The notes under the pieces: generated by a model
What the model was told of the DNA's origin: nothing
Seen by the model: the letters and a program-made list of their open reading frames with translations, nothing else
The model's database searches: none
Position numbers and translations under genes: made by a program
Shown here: positions 33,607 to 43,497 of the stretch, in pieces
How the letters are laid out: each line of letters opens with the position of its first letter
Position numbering within the stretch: the stretch's first letter is position 1
NCBI GenBank assembly: GCA_963556195.1
Contig: OY744532.1
Location: 104,545,583 to 104,609,582 of the forward strand
DNA from: Sepiola atlantica
Taxonomy: Eukaryota; Mollusca; Cephalopoda; Sepiida; Sepiolidae
DNA: 64,000 bases
Reading direction: 5' to 3'

Positions 33607-33660
<54 letters not shown>
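33607..33660. repeat. (TA)n microsatellite
   Basis: Pure TA run bordering a C-rich segment. Confidence 0.95.
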
Positions 33661-33664
<4 letters not shown>

Positions 33665-34200
33665 CTATCCCCCTCACCCATTTCCCCTTTCAATAACTTC
33701 TCTCAAACTCTCACCCTTCCACACTTCCCATTCTTAAATCCCCTCATTTTTACAAATCCTCTGTAAAACCGTGACGCTTACCTATCCACCAAAATCACAG
33801 AGCCTCCCCCTCCTTTTCTACCCATCTTCCATTCCTCTGCATACACCCCCACACACACATCTTAATTCAACATGACCCCTAACTTTCCTGGTCAAACATT
33901 CCACCCTCCTCTTTCCCCTCCCCTCCACTCCTTCACTCACTGTTATCCACATTTACTCCGGCTAACTCAAACCCTCCACTTTTTCACTTACAACCATCCA
34001 CAGTATCCCTGCTCACCCCCACCCTTCCACTTTTTTCACTCAGTTTCTTCAACATTTATTTTCATTCCTCGCAACTGACTTCACCAGGTCACGACGTCGG
34101 TCCCTACTGTTTTCCAGTACTGGCTACTATTTCTTCCCTTCAACCCACCATGTCAACCCTATATGTCCACGTACTTGCATGACATTTTTCTGTATATTAT
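33661..34200. other. Pyrimidine-rich, strand-asymmetric segment
   Basis: From 33661 to about 34080 the plus strand is dominated by C and T (CCCTCCTC, CCACCCTT) with few G. It is bounded by (TA)n on the left and by a hammerhead-like hairpin and a second (TA)n on the right, so the whole 33607-34340 block may be one element. No protein was recognised. Confidence 0.35.
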
Positions 34201-34204
34201 CATC

Positions 34205-34240
34205 CTGAAGAGGTCTTACAAATAAAGACGAAACGTTGAT
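34205..34240 (+). ncRNA. Hammerhead-like motif (family D)
   Basis: CTGAAGA, a GTCTT/AAGAC hairpin, then GAAACGTTGATG. CTGANGA and GAAAC fit the hammerhead core, with stem III reduced to two possible pairs as in minimal Penelope-type hammerheads. The base expected to be U16.1 is A, so cleavage is doubtful. Confidence 0.35.
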
Positions 34241-34283
34241 GAACACATAAAAACTTCCTTTTTGGTTTTTCCTTTTTCATTTC

Positions 34284-34285
<2 letters not shown>

Positions 34286-34340
<55 letters not shown>
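34286..34340. repeat. (TA)n microsatellite
   Basis: Pure TA run followed directly by the family H repeat. Confidence 0.95.
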
Positions 34341-34343
<3 letters not shown>

Positions 34344-34344
34344 G

Positions 34345-34470
34345 GTACAGAAAATCAGTACAACATCAGTAGCATTGGTTTCTAGCTAAGGAGGATTTAA
34401 CCTCCCGGTTATCTTCAACTTTGTTCTCACTTGGAAGTGAAAACGGAGTGTATCGTATAAGCTACGCTCG
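34345..34470 (+). repeat. Dispersed repeat, family H, copy 2
   Basis: Matches 3727-3850 in order: GTACAGAAAA, AGTACAACAT, CCCGGTTATCTTCA, GAAGTGAAAA. Both copies follow a TA run. Confidence 0.5.
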
Positions 34471-34639
34471 GATACGTTATTTGCTTTCAAGTATTACATT
34501 CGTATCGTCTAAAGATTGTGTTAGAGTAAATATGTGAGATTAAAAAATTAATAAAGTCCGAATAAGGGTATAAAATTAAAAGTTAAAATTAAAAATTATT
34601 ATTTTTCATTTAAATCAGCAACGACTTTCCTGGAACTTT

Positions 34640-34850
34640 TCCGGAAAACATTCTATGTGCGTTTCTCCGCCATCTTTAAAATAAAACCTCTCTTCTTTCT
34701 CCAGATTGTTTGTTCATTTGCTTGTAACACCTGAGGATGATTCGAAGAAGAATTTAAAACGTTCATGAAACCTATGAAGCATTTATTAATTTGTTTGATT
34801 TTAATACAAATAATAAAAGAACATAAGAAAAATTCAAAAATTTCAAAAAG
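34640..34850 (+). repeat. Dispersed repeat, family C, plus copy
   Basis: CACCTGAGGATGATTCGAAG, a GATTC/GAATT hairpin, AAAACGTTCATGA, then TTTGATTTTAATACAAATAAT. The same order is seen at 52020-52165 and, inverted, at 8335-8520. Confidence 0.55.
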
Positions 34851-34867
34851 GTATAATTTTCTTAAGG

Positions 34868-36879
34868 AGTAGATGGGCTCCGCCTATCACCTGGCTATCG
34901 CACTCATTCTCTGTCTATTAGCGAGGTGCAGAGGTACTAGCGCTGGGATGCCTCAAAGACACCCAGTGCTTAGCCTTCTTTCCTTACTCGGACAATTAAT
35001 GCCGTCTTCCTTTCTTGTGGAAAGTTTCTTCTGTCACTAAGTCTCACATGACTAGTCTATGTCGATCCTCTTCCGATAAGTTATGAGTACAGGTTAGACA
35101 GCTTGTCTGGATGTTGTTTCTGACTGTCAGTACAGGAGGCCTAACTCTTAGGTAACGCTAAAAACGGCTGCCTCATCAAAAGTTGTAAAATATCGTGGGT
35201 AACTGTAAGTTCCATGTCCCGCATGAAAAGGGACCCTACAGTTATCCCCTGCGAGCTCCCTAGAGGCCACAACCTCCATGGGCCAAGTCACGACTAATCG
35301 AGTGGTTGTGTGAGCTTATTGTCACCAAACATCCACCCACTTCGTCCCTTCCACTCTATCTCAAAACAAACATGCCATTACAAAGTAAAAGAAGCAAACC
35401 TAAACCAGACACCCACCAAAAAGCATTATCGCCTCTGCCATTGAGGCTAGCATTCGCAAATATCCGCGGACTTAGAACCAACATCAATTACGTAGAAACC
35501 TTACGCCTGACAAACTCCCGGATATCCTAGAACTAAGGGAAACAAACATTAAATCCTCAATCAGCTCTCACTACTTTGACGTGACTGACTACACCCCACT
35601 CTACTGTAAATACTCTGACAAAAATAGGCACTGGCTAGGAATTTATGTTCGGTACATTATCACCTTGACTAGAGAACATAGGCTAGAATTAGATGACCAA
35701 GACTACATGTGCTTTAAATTGGCCTTACATCAAAGCGTTAACAATTTATATTTCGACCCAGGGCTGTATTTTGCTTAACTCGGTCTCTGAAAGCATCGAT
35801 AAAGCATCTGACTCGAAAACCCAAATTCGTGTATTTAAGGATTTTAATACACACCACCACGACTGGCTGGGATTCTCCAGTTTTACTGACGCAGCTGGTT
35901 ACTTTACGTATAAGTTCTCTTTAGCTCACTCCCTCTACCAGACTGTTACTTTCTCAACCCGATCTTTCTGATCGTATGGACAAGCAAGCCTCACTTCTCG
36001 ACCTATTCTTGACCTCACTGTCCGCGATTTATGTGACGAATGCCTATAGCCGCTCATACAACTGTGGTAATTATTGATATCACCCTCAAAACTCGTCCCA
36101 ATACTGATGAGCCGATGCTCGAAACGACGAGATACTATGAGTAGAGAGATTTTGACTCTACCAGAGAAAACAACAGCTACGCCCCATGGAGTGAAGCTTT
36201 CTCATTCCCTGTTGATCATTGCGCAAACCAAATGGGTCAAAGCTGGCATTGACGCATATGTCTTATGCGAAAATTCTTCAGCAAACAGGACTCTCCTCAA
36301 TGGTTCAATTCGAAATGTGCAGCTGCCATTGCACTTAGGCAGCATGAATTCCAATATTTCGGCTGTCATAAGTGAACTGCGATCAAACACAAATTTATAG
36401 AGTCGAGAAATAATTGTAAAGTAGTGATAGGTGAAGCAAGGAGAAGATATAGAGATAACCAGAAAACACATTCAGTCACAGAAACTTGATACTCGTGATT
36501 TATGGAAAGTTTACAATAGTGTGGTGAATAATTAGCAATCAGCAATTTCCTGCTATCGAACAACAATGATGTTATTTGCACGGCAACTGATAATGGTTAA
36601 CTTCTTGCCCAGCGCTTCGCCTTAAACTCCACGTTGGACTCGGCAAACCACCCTATACGTAAATTCCTATTGCGGACCGAAGCCACACATGAAAACCTAG
36701 GCATCACCCTATCTCAGGTCAGGGACATCATAAAAAACCTTGACACCTCCAAACCGTGTAGGCCCGATCTTATAGCAGTAATAGTAATGAACACATGCTC
36801 TGCTAAACTGGCCCCTATCCTCTCAAAACTAAACAACAAATGCCTCTCAGTAGAAGTTCTGTTAGATTTTGGGAGGTGA
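34868..36879 (+). pseudogene. 5' part of a CR1/Jockey-like LINE (endonuclease and start of RT)
   Basis: After a G+C-richer leader, plus-strand frames give LRLAFANIRGLRTNINYVETL (start of an APE-type endonuclease), SSISSHYFDVTDYTPLYCKYS, YMCFKLALHQS, FNTHHHDWLGFSSFTDAAG (endonuclease core, where the usual D-F-N reads K-D-F-N) and, from 36634, TLSQVRDIIKNLDTSKPCRPDLIAVIV and LSKLNNKCLS (RT fingers). Frameshifts and stops are frequent. It ends where a tRNA-derived SINE begins. It may be the 5' half of the family seen at 190-603. Confidence 0.75.
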
Positions 36880-37000
36880 CGATGGCTAAGTGGTTAACGA
36901 CACGGACTGACAACCTGGCTGTGCCAAGATCGAATCCAGTTCGTTCCAAGTGCGAAAAATTCTATTTTCCCCGCTGACCCTAACCTGGAATTTTCTATGT
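36880..37000 (+). mobile_element. tRNA-derived SINE
   Basis: A perfect box A, TGGCTAAGTGG (36883-36893), and a box B, AGATCGAATCC (36927-36937), at tRNA spacing, with a tail that is not tRNA-like. These are internal polymerase III promoter elements. The 3' end is not clear; 37001-37278 holds no other recognised feature. A related copy is at 53970. Confidence 0.7.
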
Positions 37001-37282
37001 TAACATTATTTTTACATAGCAAACATCTAATCTTCCTGCATTCGTATAAACAATTTACATCGACGCCTAACATGATTCGGGTCGATTCCTCCTGACATAT
37101 TACTCGCCCTAAAATTAATTCAGAATGGCTTTTCCATGAAACATTACTCGTCCATAGAGCGAGTTGCTCATTTCTCAACTTAACACCGTTAAATGTTGAC
37201 TTCCTCCGAAACATTCAAAATTTAGAATCGTATAGTCAGACAAGAGATCCTCCCTGCTGTTTAGTTCCGTCTTTGTAAATAC

Positions 37283-37660
37283 TGTAGAAAAAATTAATTT
37301 TCCCCTAAAAAAAAAGAGAGACTGCTCAGTCGAGAAAGGAAGCAATGTACACTTACCTTAGGTTGCGAAAGAATTGCCCCCTTCCGCGACGTGTCAGTCT
37401 AATAACAAGTGATTACGGCCAGCAAGCAATGGTAAAGTCGCCTCCTCGCTCCATTAACGCTAATTCATCCATATAAAAAAACAACATCCGACAGGAGAGG
37501 AATCTCCTGTTAAATAACCAAATGGTCATGTGGTTGTCACATGACCTGAGGAAAAAACTATAAACATCTGAGGAGGCAATATTATCTCCTTTTGTTAGTA
37601 AGGAAGGTAAGTGCACACGCTCCCTCTCCTTGAGCAATCACTAATGAATTTTTTTTCACA
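37283..37660 (-). repeat. 3' LTR of the BEL/Pao element
   Basis: 378 bp, reading TGTGAAAA to TTCTACA on the element's strand. It has C where the other LTR has T at CAG(T/C)CGAGAAAG-type context (plus strand CAGTCGAG versus CAGTTGAG). The frame at 37413-37637 lies within the LTR and is not considered a gene. No strong polypurine tract precedes it; only TTGGGAGTA adjoins it. Confidence 0.95.
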
Positions 37661-37778
37661 TACTCCCAAGGAAAAGAAAAAAAGAAAATGAAAGAAACTA
37701 CAATTATAAATGTATGCACTCACTCAAAAAATACAGATTAGTATAATTTTAAGTTATTTTCTTTTTATAGGCTTTTAA

Positions 37779-40700
37779 TTATTCAGGGAGAAGGCTAGGT
37801 CTACCTCGCTGCCGTCTCTGTGGCGCACAACTAGGACAATACCACTTTTGTCTGACAGGAGGAGGAGACTCAATTCCCACACACTGGAAGTGACACCAGT
37901 CGTCGCATCCGTCGCAACAAATCATGTCCCGGTCACCCTGTGAAGAACCGCATATGGGACAAAGCCAAACCACTTCTTCATTGTCAGGTGTTGATCGAAG
38001 AGGATCAAAAGTATCAATCCCATCCACAGGCCTGTTACCAGGTGCAGATATGGATCTCTCTTGATCCTCCTCATTCAAGGATAACTCAAGGGGAAACAAA
38101 TTTTTTAACGAATGGACATGTACTGCATTCCCCCCCTCCTTAACCTTTGCTGATCTGACTACCCCATCTTCTCCGCAAAACACTTCCAAAATAATCCCAA
38201 GCACCCAAAACGGCCTAGGCTTATGAGGACTCCTCACTATCACTACGTCTCCAACATTTAATCTATTTTGGAAGGGTATTCTAGAACGCCCGTGGGGTTT
38301 CTCTCGGAGGCTCAATAGGTACTCATCATACCATAGTGTGCGGAATTTCTCCAGGCACTGATCCCTAACCTGCATAGTCTTAAGCAGCCTTTCTCGGCTG
38401 GGTGGAAGATGTGAGGCAAAATCCTGGTTATTCAGTTCTAACAGCAACCCAGGATTCTTATTAGGTCGCAAAAACATGTTAGGAGTTACGGCCTCTAACT
38501 CAGCCTCAGCCGATTCTCGATAAGTCAGAGGGCGGTTATTGATAGCTCTTTGAATATCCGATATGATAGTAAGCAAAGAGAAATAATTCATCTCACCTCT
38601 ACCAACCACCTTGTAAAGACATTTCTTGATTGTCTGGATACTCCTCTCCCAAACACCTCCAACCCAGGGTGAGAAAAGAGGAATGGTGCAGAACTTGATC
38701 GAACAGGAGCCAAACTTCTGTTGGTAATCATTGCTTAATATCAACCTTTTAAACAACCTTCCGCCTCCCAGAAAGGTCTTTGCATTATCGCTGTAAATGG
38801 CTGATGGGATGCCATACAAGTTCGTAAACCGCACCAATGCCTGCAAAAAAGCCAACACACTCATGTCAGGAACCACTTCAATATGTATAGCCCTTACACC
38901 GAGACACGTGAAGATGAGCAGATACATTTTCACCTCCTTACCACCTTCCCTAACCCAAAAGTGACCGGTGAAATCCACCCCCGTATGTTTGAAGGGAACT
39001 TCCAATTCAATACGGGATGCGGGCAAGTTAGCTACATTGGGAGGCAAGACCTGTCTGGCGTTGTACCTTCGGCACAGAGTACATGAAGCCAGGATCGTTT
39101 TCACCGCCTGTCTGCCTTTTGGCACCCAGTACCCACACCGTCTCAACTCAGCCAAAGTGGACGCAATCCCCAAGTGCTGGCATTTAGTATGTGCATCCAT
39201 TATGATGAGCCTGGTAATTGGGTGATGCTTTGCTAATAGAATCGGGTGTTTAACCTCCATACTAAAGTGGAGGGATCTACCAATTCGGCCACCCGACCTG
39301 ATTATACCCTCAGCATCAACAAACAAGTCAAGGTCCCGCACCAACCCAGGAACAGTCTTCCCTGATGGATCTAGCAAAAAATCCAGTTCCTCAGGATATA
39401 CTTGGCGCTGCATAGTCTGCATAAGTAATATAGCCGCCAGTTTTTCACCGTCAATTTCCAACCGACGTAAGCGATTAATAAACTTGAGGACTAAGGAAGT
39501 GACTCTCAACAGCTTTGAAAATGAAGAGAATCTTTCCAAGGGCAAAACAGTAGGTGGTACCTCCCTATGGAGGATTGCAGCATTCCAAGAAGAACGAGCT
39601 ATTCCCTGGCTATGTTTGCTGAGGCATGGCAAATTCTGAGTAGGCCACGGAGTGGTACCACTACTTAACCAATCTGGTCCATAACACCAGAACTGGAAGC
39701 AGGCTTGGAACCTTGCCAGCGTCATTCCTCTAGTAATTAAGTCAGCGGGGTTCTCCGCTGTAGGAACATATCGAAATGAGGGAGACCAGCCTCTAGAGGC
39801 TTCTAACTCCACACTCATCTGCTGAATATCTTTCAATCTATTCCGTGCAAACAGGTTCTTGCTTACGATGTTTCCAGAAATAAGCCATGACAGGACTACC
39901 TGAGAATCTGTGGCTACATGAATCACGGAGGGAGAGAATCTTCTAAAGTTCCTTAAAATCGTGGGTAAGCACCTCATGGCCAGGAACACTGCCAAAAGTT
40001 CGAGGGTAGGCAGTGTTTTCCTTTTCAATGGAGCCACTCTAGCCTTGGCAAATACCAAGCAAGATCGGCGTTTCTGCACGACATATGCCGCAAACCCATA
40101 AGCTTCTGGAGAGGCATCGCAAAACAGGAACAGTTCGCCTGGCTCATTCTCACTTAAGGCCTTACGGGGGAGGGAAATGGTGTCTAATTCGGAGAGATCA
40201 GAAGAAAGTTTCCTCCACGAGGACAAATATTCAGATGGAACCGGCACATCCCACCCCAACCCTTTCTCCCAAAGCTTGCTTAACAGAATACGACCTCTCA
40301 AAGTTACGGGCAAGCACAATGATAAGGGGTCATAGACTCGAGCCGTCTCTCTAAGAATTTGTCTCTTTGTAAGCGCTTCAGGGTTGCATTTAACCGTACT
40401 CAATCGAAGGGTATCCGAGAAAGGAGAATATCGGTAACCAAGTACCCTCTCCCAACCATTGCCGTGGACACTCAGGGTACCATGCTCCTCCATTAGGCTG
40501 CGAATTCCGACATGATCGGAATTACAAGATTGTAGTTCGAAGCCTCCCTGTAGTAATCGCTCCCGAGAGAGAGCATATAATTCACCCAACTCCTCTGGAT
40601 CACCGCTAGACATGATTAGATTATCCACGTAAAAGCGATTCTCCATCATATATCTGCATTCATCCATCGGAAACTGAGCAGCATGAAACCGTAAGACGTA

Positions 40701-40964
40701 ATTCAAAATAAAGGGACTGGAAGCGAACCCAAAAATTATGGTGTTATATCTGAAACAACGGAGACGTCCTCCATCCCTCAAAAAGAAACAGAATCTATTT
40801 TTATCCGCTTCCAACTTTAGGCGGATCATTAAGAAGGCCTTCTTGATATCCGCCAACACCACATGACTATTGGAGCGGAAGGTGAGCAGCAAATCCAGGA
40901 GGTCACTAGTCATATTTACTCCCCTGTAAGTAGCCTCATTCAACGATGGAGCATCCCCAACCTT
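37779..40964 (-). pseudogene. pol: BEL/Pao Pol: RT, RNase H, integrase and C-terminal PHD finger
   Basis: Open from about 40964 to the stop at 37779 but in a different frame from the upstream part, and without its own ATG at the junction. RT: VLADIKKAFLMIRL, then FYVDNLIMS near 40620, where the usual YxDD reads YVDN. RNase H: LFLFCDASPEAYGFAAYVV. Integrase: HTKCQHLGI..CTLCRRY (zinc part), HTGVDFTG, SDNAKTFLGG and ERSIQTIKKCL carry the D, D, E residues. The last ~65 residues are a PHD finger (listed separately). Apart from the frame break it is intact, consistent with a very recent insertion. Confidence 0.9.
37827..37963 (-). other. PHD finger at the end of BEL/Pao Pol
   Basis: Perfect C4HC3 spacing: CX2C, X11, CX2C, X4, H, X2, C, X14, CX2C, with Trp two residues before the seventh Cys. 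The stretch MICCDGCDDWCHFQCVGI supplies the Trp and acidic residues that form the methyl-lysine cage of PHD fingers reading H3K4me3, and is strikingly like the TAF3 finger as I remember it. A basic tail, QRRQRGR, follows. Inferred role: tethering the integrase to promoter chromatin. Confidence 0.85.
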
Positions 40965-43092
40965 TGAGGCTACAGTTAAATACTGGACGAATCTTTGTAG
41001 TCGAGGCAGAATCCATCTTAAACACAGGTCTATGAGGAATCCAAATAAAATCCTTAAACCTCTCTGGGGGCACAAATATTTCCTCTATAATACCCTCCCG
41101 TTCCTGCTGTTGCAACACTTGCAGATAGTCCTGGTAAAGTTTTTTCCCCTCCAGGTTTCGGGCCACATACTCTAATACTCGCAAGGCCACAGCATGGTTG
41201 GACGGCACACGCGATAGTTGGTCATCATCCCAGGGCAATTGGATGTAATATTTATTATCCTCAAACAAGATCGATTCCTGGAAGAGTGCAATCTTCCGCT
41301 CATCATAGTCAGAGAATTCCTGTTCTTTAATTCCCAGGGATTCCATCCCAAACATCTTCTCTAATCCTCTCTGCACCTCACTATCTGGGAAAAAATCGCT
41401 AAGGGGATCCTCATATGTACTCCGAGACTCCAGTATAAAACACAGATGAGAGGGGTTCACTTCGGCAGTCGATGCCAGAACTGAATTGAAGGCAAGTCCC
41501 TCCTGGTTCTCATCCAGAGAATGGGTTAAGTCAAGGAACTGCTTCACCTCACCAAAGGGAACCAGGCCTGTTGGAGTAGTAAACGCCTGTCCCTCCAAAC
41601 AGGGAATTAATTGGAGAGTGCCTAAGTGTTGAATGAAATCCAGTCCAACTATTCCATGGATCGGAATAAAACTGGTGCCTCTCTCAAATCTACCTGCAAG
41701 GGGACAATTAAGTGATTGGAACCTATCCAACAGAATATCTAAATCCTCAATACGTACAGAGATATCCAGATCTTCCTGTACCAGCACTGGAACAGAGTGA
41801 GGACAAAGAGCTCCAACATTAACCTCCAGCTCCACTTCACTAAAGTGCCTATCGCAATCTCCCAGTACAGTAGTTAACTTGAGGCTACAATCCAATCCAA
41901 TGGACGCCAAGGGACCAAGTGGTGCTAACACTTTACCGGACAGATAAGTCCAGCCACTGCCAGTGTCCAACAAACAGTTGGCAGAAACCTGAACACCATC
42001 TCTGCCGAACGTAACACACAAAACAGGAGGAAGGCATGAGAATTTTCCACCCTGAGAGCGACAGATCGAGTTGGCCTGAAGAGAAGAATCCCTTCGAGAG
42101 GGATTGGTCCTTGTTCTCGATGGTGCATCCCCCAAGGACCCTCGACCAGCATTGAAGGAGGAACCCGAGATCTCATCTCCCTTGATGAGAAGACGTTTAA
42201 CTGCCTCCCTAGTACCCTGCAATATTGATGACAATATTGGTATTCTCTTCCCAGAAATTTGAATTAACTCTCCTCGGACCTCTCTGGGGAATTTGGAAAA
42301 GAGTATCTTCGCCATAAGACGTGCCCCCGATGATTTGTCCCTGGAGAACAAACAACCAAATGAGCCTTCCAACTCTACCAGAAGAGAAGCCGCTTTGGAG
42401 ATGAAATTAGTCAGAGTAGTAAAGCCCTTATCGCGCTTATAGGAGAAATCTAATATATCCTGGAAGATGTGATCTATTATTTCATCCTCATCAAGGTACT
42501 CGCTCTTCAGGACAGAAAGAGCCACTTGATAGTTCCTCTCACAAATAGTCAGGTGATTTATTAACAGTAAAGGTGGACCAGACAGTGAACATTTCAAGAA
42601 ATTTAGCCTTTCCGCATCGTTAGCCATGCCGGCCACGCAATTTTCAAATCTGGACAGAAAATTTCTATAACTCATGGGGTTGGACTGCATTTCCAACCCA
42701 TCGAAGGTTGGTCCTGTAATTTGTAGCTGAGGCAGCTTCACGGAAAATGAAGACACACCCCTTTCAATTCCTGAGGAATAAGATGCAGAACTTAGGGGCT
42801 CAGAAGTAGCAGGGAGGAACCTAGACTCAAGCTCCTCCAGTTCCCTTCTGAATCGCAAGGTATGTGTGAGAGCCTCCCTCTCGACTTGCACCCAGTCCAC
42901 CTCCTCAGACAAAACCTGAATTTCACTCACACATGTGTCAACTTCCGTTAAATAATACATAACGGATCTCTGTAAAGCGGCAAATGATTTGCTAGAGAGT
43001 TCATCTTCCAGGTGAGCCATCTCCAGGATGGTTCTAATTTTAGTCCATAAAAGCGAAACTCTCTTCTGCAAATCTGCCTTACTTCTATTCAT
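40936..43092 (-). CDS. gag: BEL/Pao Gag, protease and start of RT (718 aa)
   Basis: The first ATG is at 43092, 23 bases after the LTR; a longer frame from TTG at 43113 would cross the primer site. Residues about 1-300 are Gag, coiled-coil-like at the N-terminus, with the capsid-like block FDGLEMQSNPMSYRNFLSRFENCV. Usually a BEL Gag has CCHC knuckles before the protease; here none is visible. The aspartic protease has LLDTGSGWTYLS with DTG at about 376-378. It ends in the RT fingers (FIWIPHRPVFKMDS, TKIRPVFNCSLK), then runs out of frame to a stop at 40936. Confidence 0.9.
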   Translation of the reverse strand: MNRSKADLQKRVSLLWTKIRTILEMAHLEDELSSKSFAALQRSVMYYLTEVDTCVSEIQVLSEEVDWVQVEREALTHTLRFRRELEELESRFLPATSEPLSSASYSSGIERGVSSFSVKLPQLQITGPTFDGLEMQSNPMSYRNFLSRFENCVAGMANDAERLNFLKCSLSGPPLLLINHLTICERNYQVALSVLKSEYLDEDEIIDHIFQDILDFSYKRDKGFTTLTNFISKAASLLVELEGSFGCLFSRDKSSGARLMAKILFSKFPREVRGELIQISGKRIPILSSILQGTREAVKRLLIKGDEISGSSFNAGRGSLGDAPSRTRTNPSRRDSSLQANSICRSQGGKFSCLPPVLCVTFGRDGVQVSANCLLDTGSGWTYLSGKVLAPLGPLASIGLDCSLKLTTVLGDCDRHFSEVELEVNVGALCPHSVPVLVQEDLDISVRIEDLDILLDRFQSLNCPLAGRFERGTSFIPIHGIVGLDFIQHLGTLQLIPCLEGQAFTTPTGLVPFGEVKQFLDLTHSLDENQEGLAFNSVLASTAEVNPSHLCFILESRSTYEDPLSDFFPDSEVQRGLEKMFGMESLGIKEQEFSDYDERKIALFQESILFEDNKYYIQLPWDDDQLSRVPSNHAVALRVLEYVARNLEGKKLYQDYLQVLQQQEREGIIEEIFVPPERFKDFIWIPHRPVFKMDSASTTKIRPVFNCSLKGWGCSIVE

Positions 43093-43098
43093 GTTAAT

Positions 43099-43113
43099 GC
43101 AATTCTTTCGCAA
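43099..43113 (-). promoter_or_regulatory. Presumed primer-binding site, self-complementary to the LTR
   Basis: Two bases after the 5' LTR the element's strand reads TTGCGAAAGAATTGC. It has no TGG start expected of a tRNA primer site. It is the exact reverse complement of 15 bases inside the LTR (43196-43210). The RNA could therefore fold back and prime itself, as known for Tf1/sushi elements. Confidence 0.6.
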
Positions 43114-43115
43114 AA

Positions 43116-43493
43116 TGTAGAAAAAATTAATTTTCCCCTAAAAAAAAAGAGAGACTGCTCAGTTGAGAAAGGAAGCAATGTACACTTACCTTAGGTTGCG
43201 AAAGAATTGCCCCCTTCCGCGACGTGTCAGTCTAATAACAAGTGATTACGGCCAGCAAGCAATGGTAAAGTCGCCTCCTCGCTCCATTAACGCTAATTCA
43301 TCCATATAAAAAAACAACATCCGACAGGAGAGGAATCTCCTGTTAAATAACCAAATGGTCATGTGGTTGTCACATGACCTGAGGAAAAAACTATAAACAT
43401 CTGAGGAGGCAATATTATCTCCTTTTGTTAGTAAGGAAGGTAAGTGCACACGCTCCCTCTCCTTGAGCAATCACTAATGAATTTTTTTTCACA
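43116..43493 (-). repeat. 5' LTR of the BEL/Pao element
   Basis: 378 bp. On the element's strand: start TGTGAAAA, a TTTATATGG box (plus 43303-43310) that may be the TATA, the 15-base self-primer complement at 43210-43196, then AAG/GTAAGTG at 43189 and a T-run plus AG at 43138, which look like splice sites of a 52-base intron, then the end TTCTACA. Confidence 0.9.
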
Positions 43494-43497
43494 ATAC

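Larger units (their letters stand above)
37279..43497 (-). mobile_element. BEL/Pao LTR retrotransposon, very young, one frame break
   Basis: The element proper is 37283-43493, flanked by ATAC at 37279-37282 and 43494-43497 (4-bp target duplication). Two 378-bp LTRs differ at one base by eye. Transcription runs right to left. Gag, protease and the start of RT are in one frame from 43092, and the rest of Pol follows after a one-base frame change at 40961-40965. BEL/Pao identity rests on the Pao-type protease, RT and integrase motifs. Unusual points are the self-complementary primer site, no zinc knuckle in Gag, and a C-terminal PHD finger. Confidence 0.95.

Noticed and set aside
40936..41075. 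Programmed frameshift between Gag and Pol of the BEL element
   Set aside because: The shift occurs inside the RT domain, beyond the protease, where a programmed event would not separate Gag from Pol.
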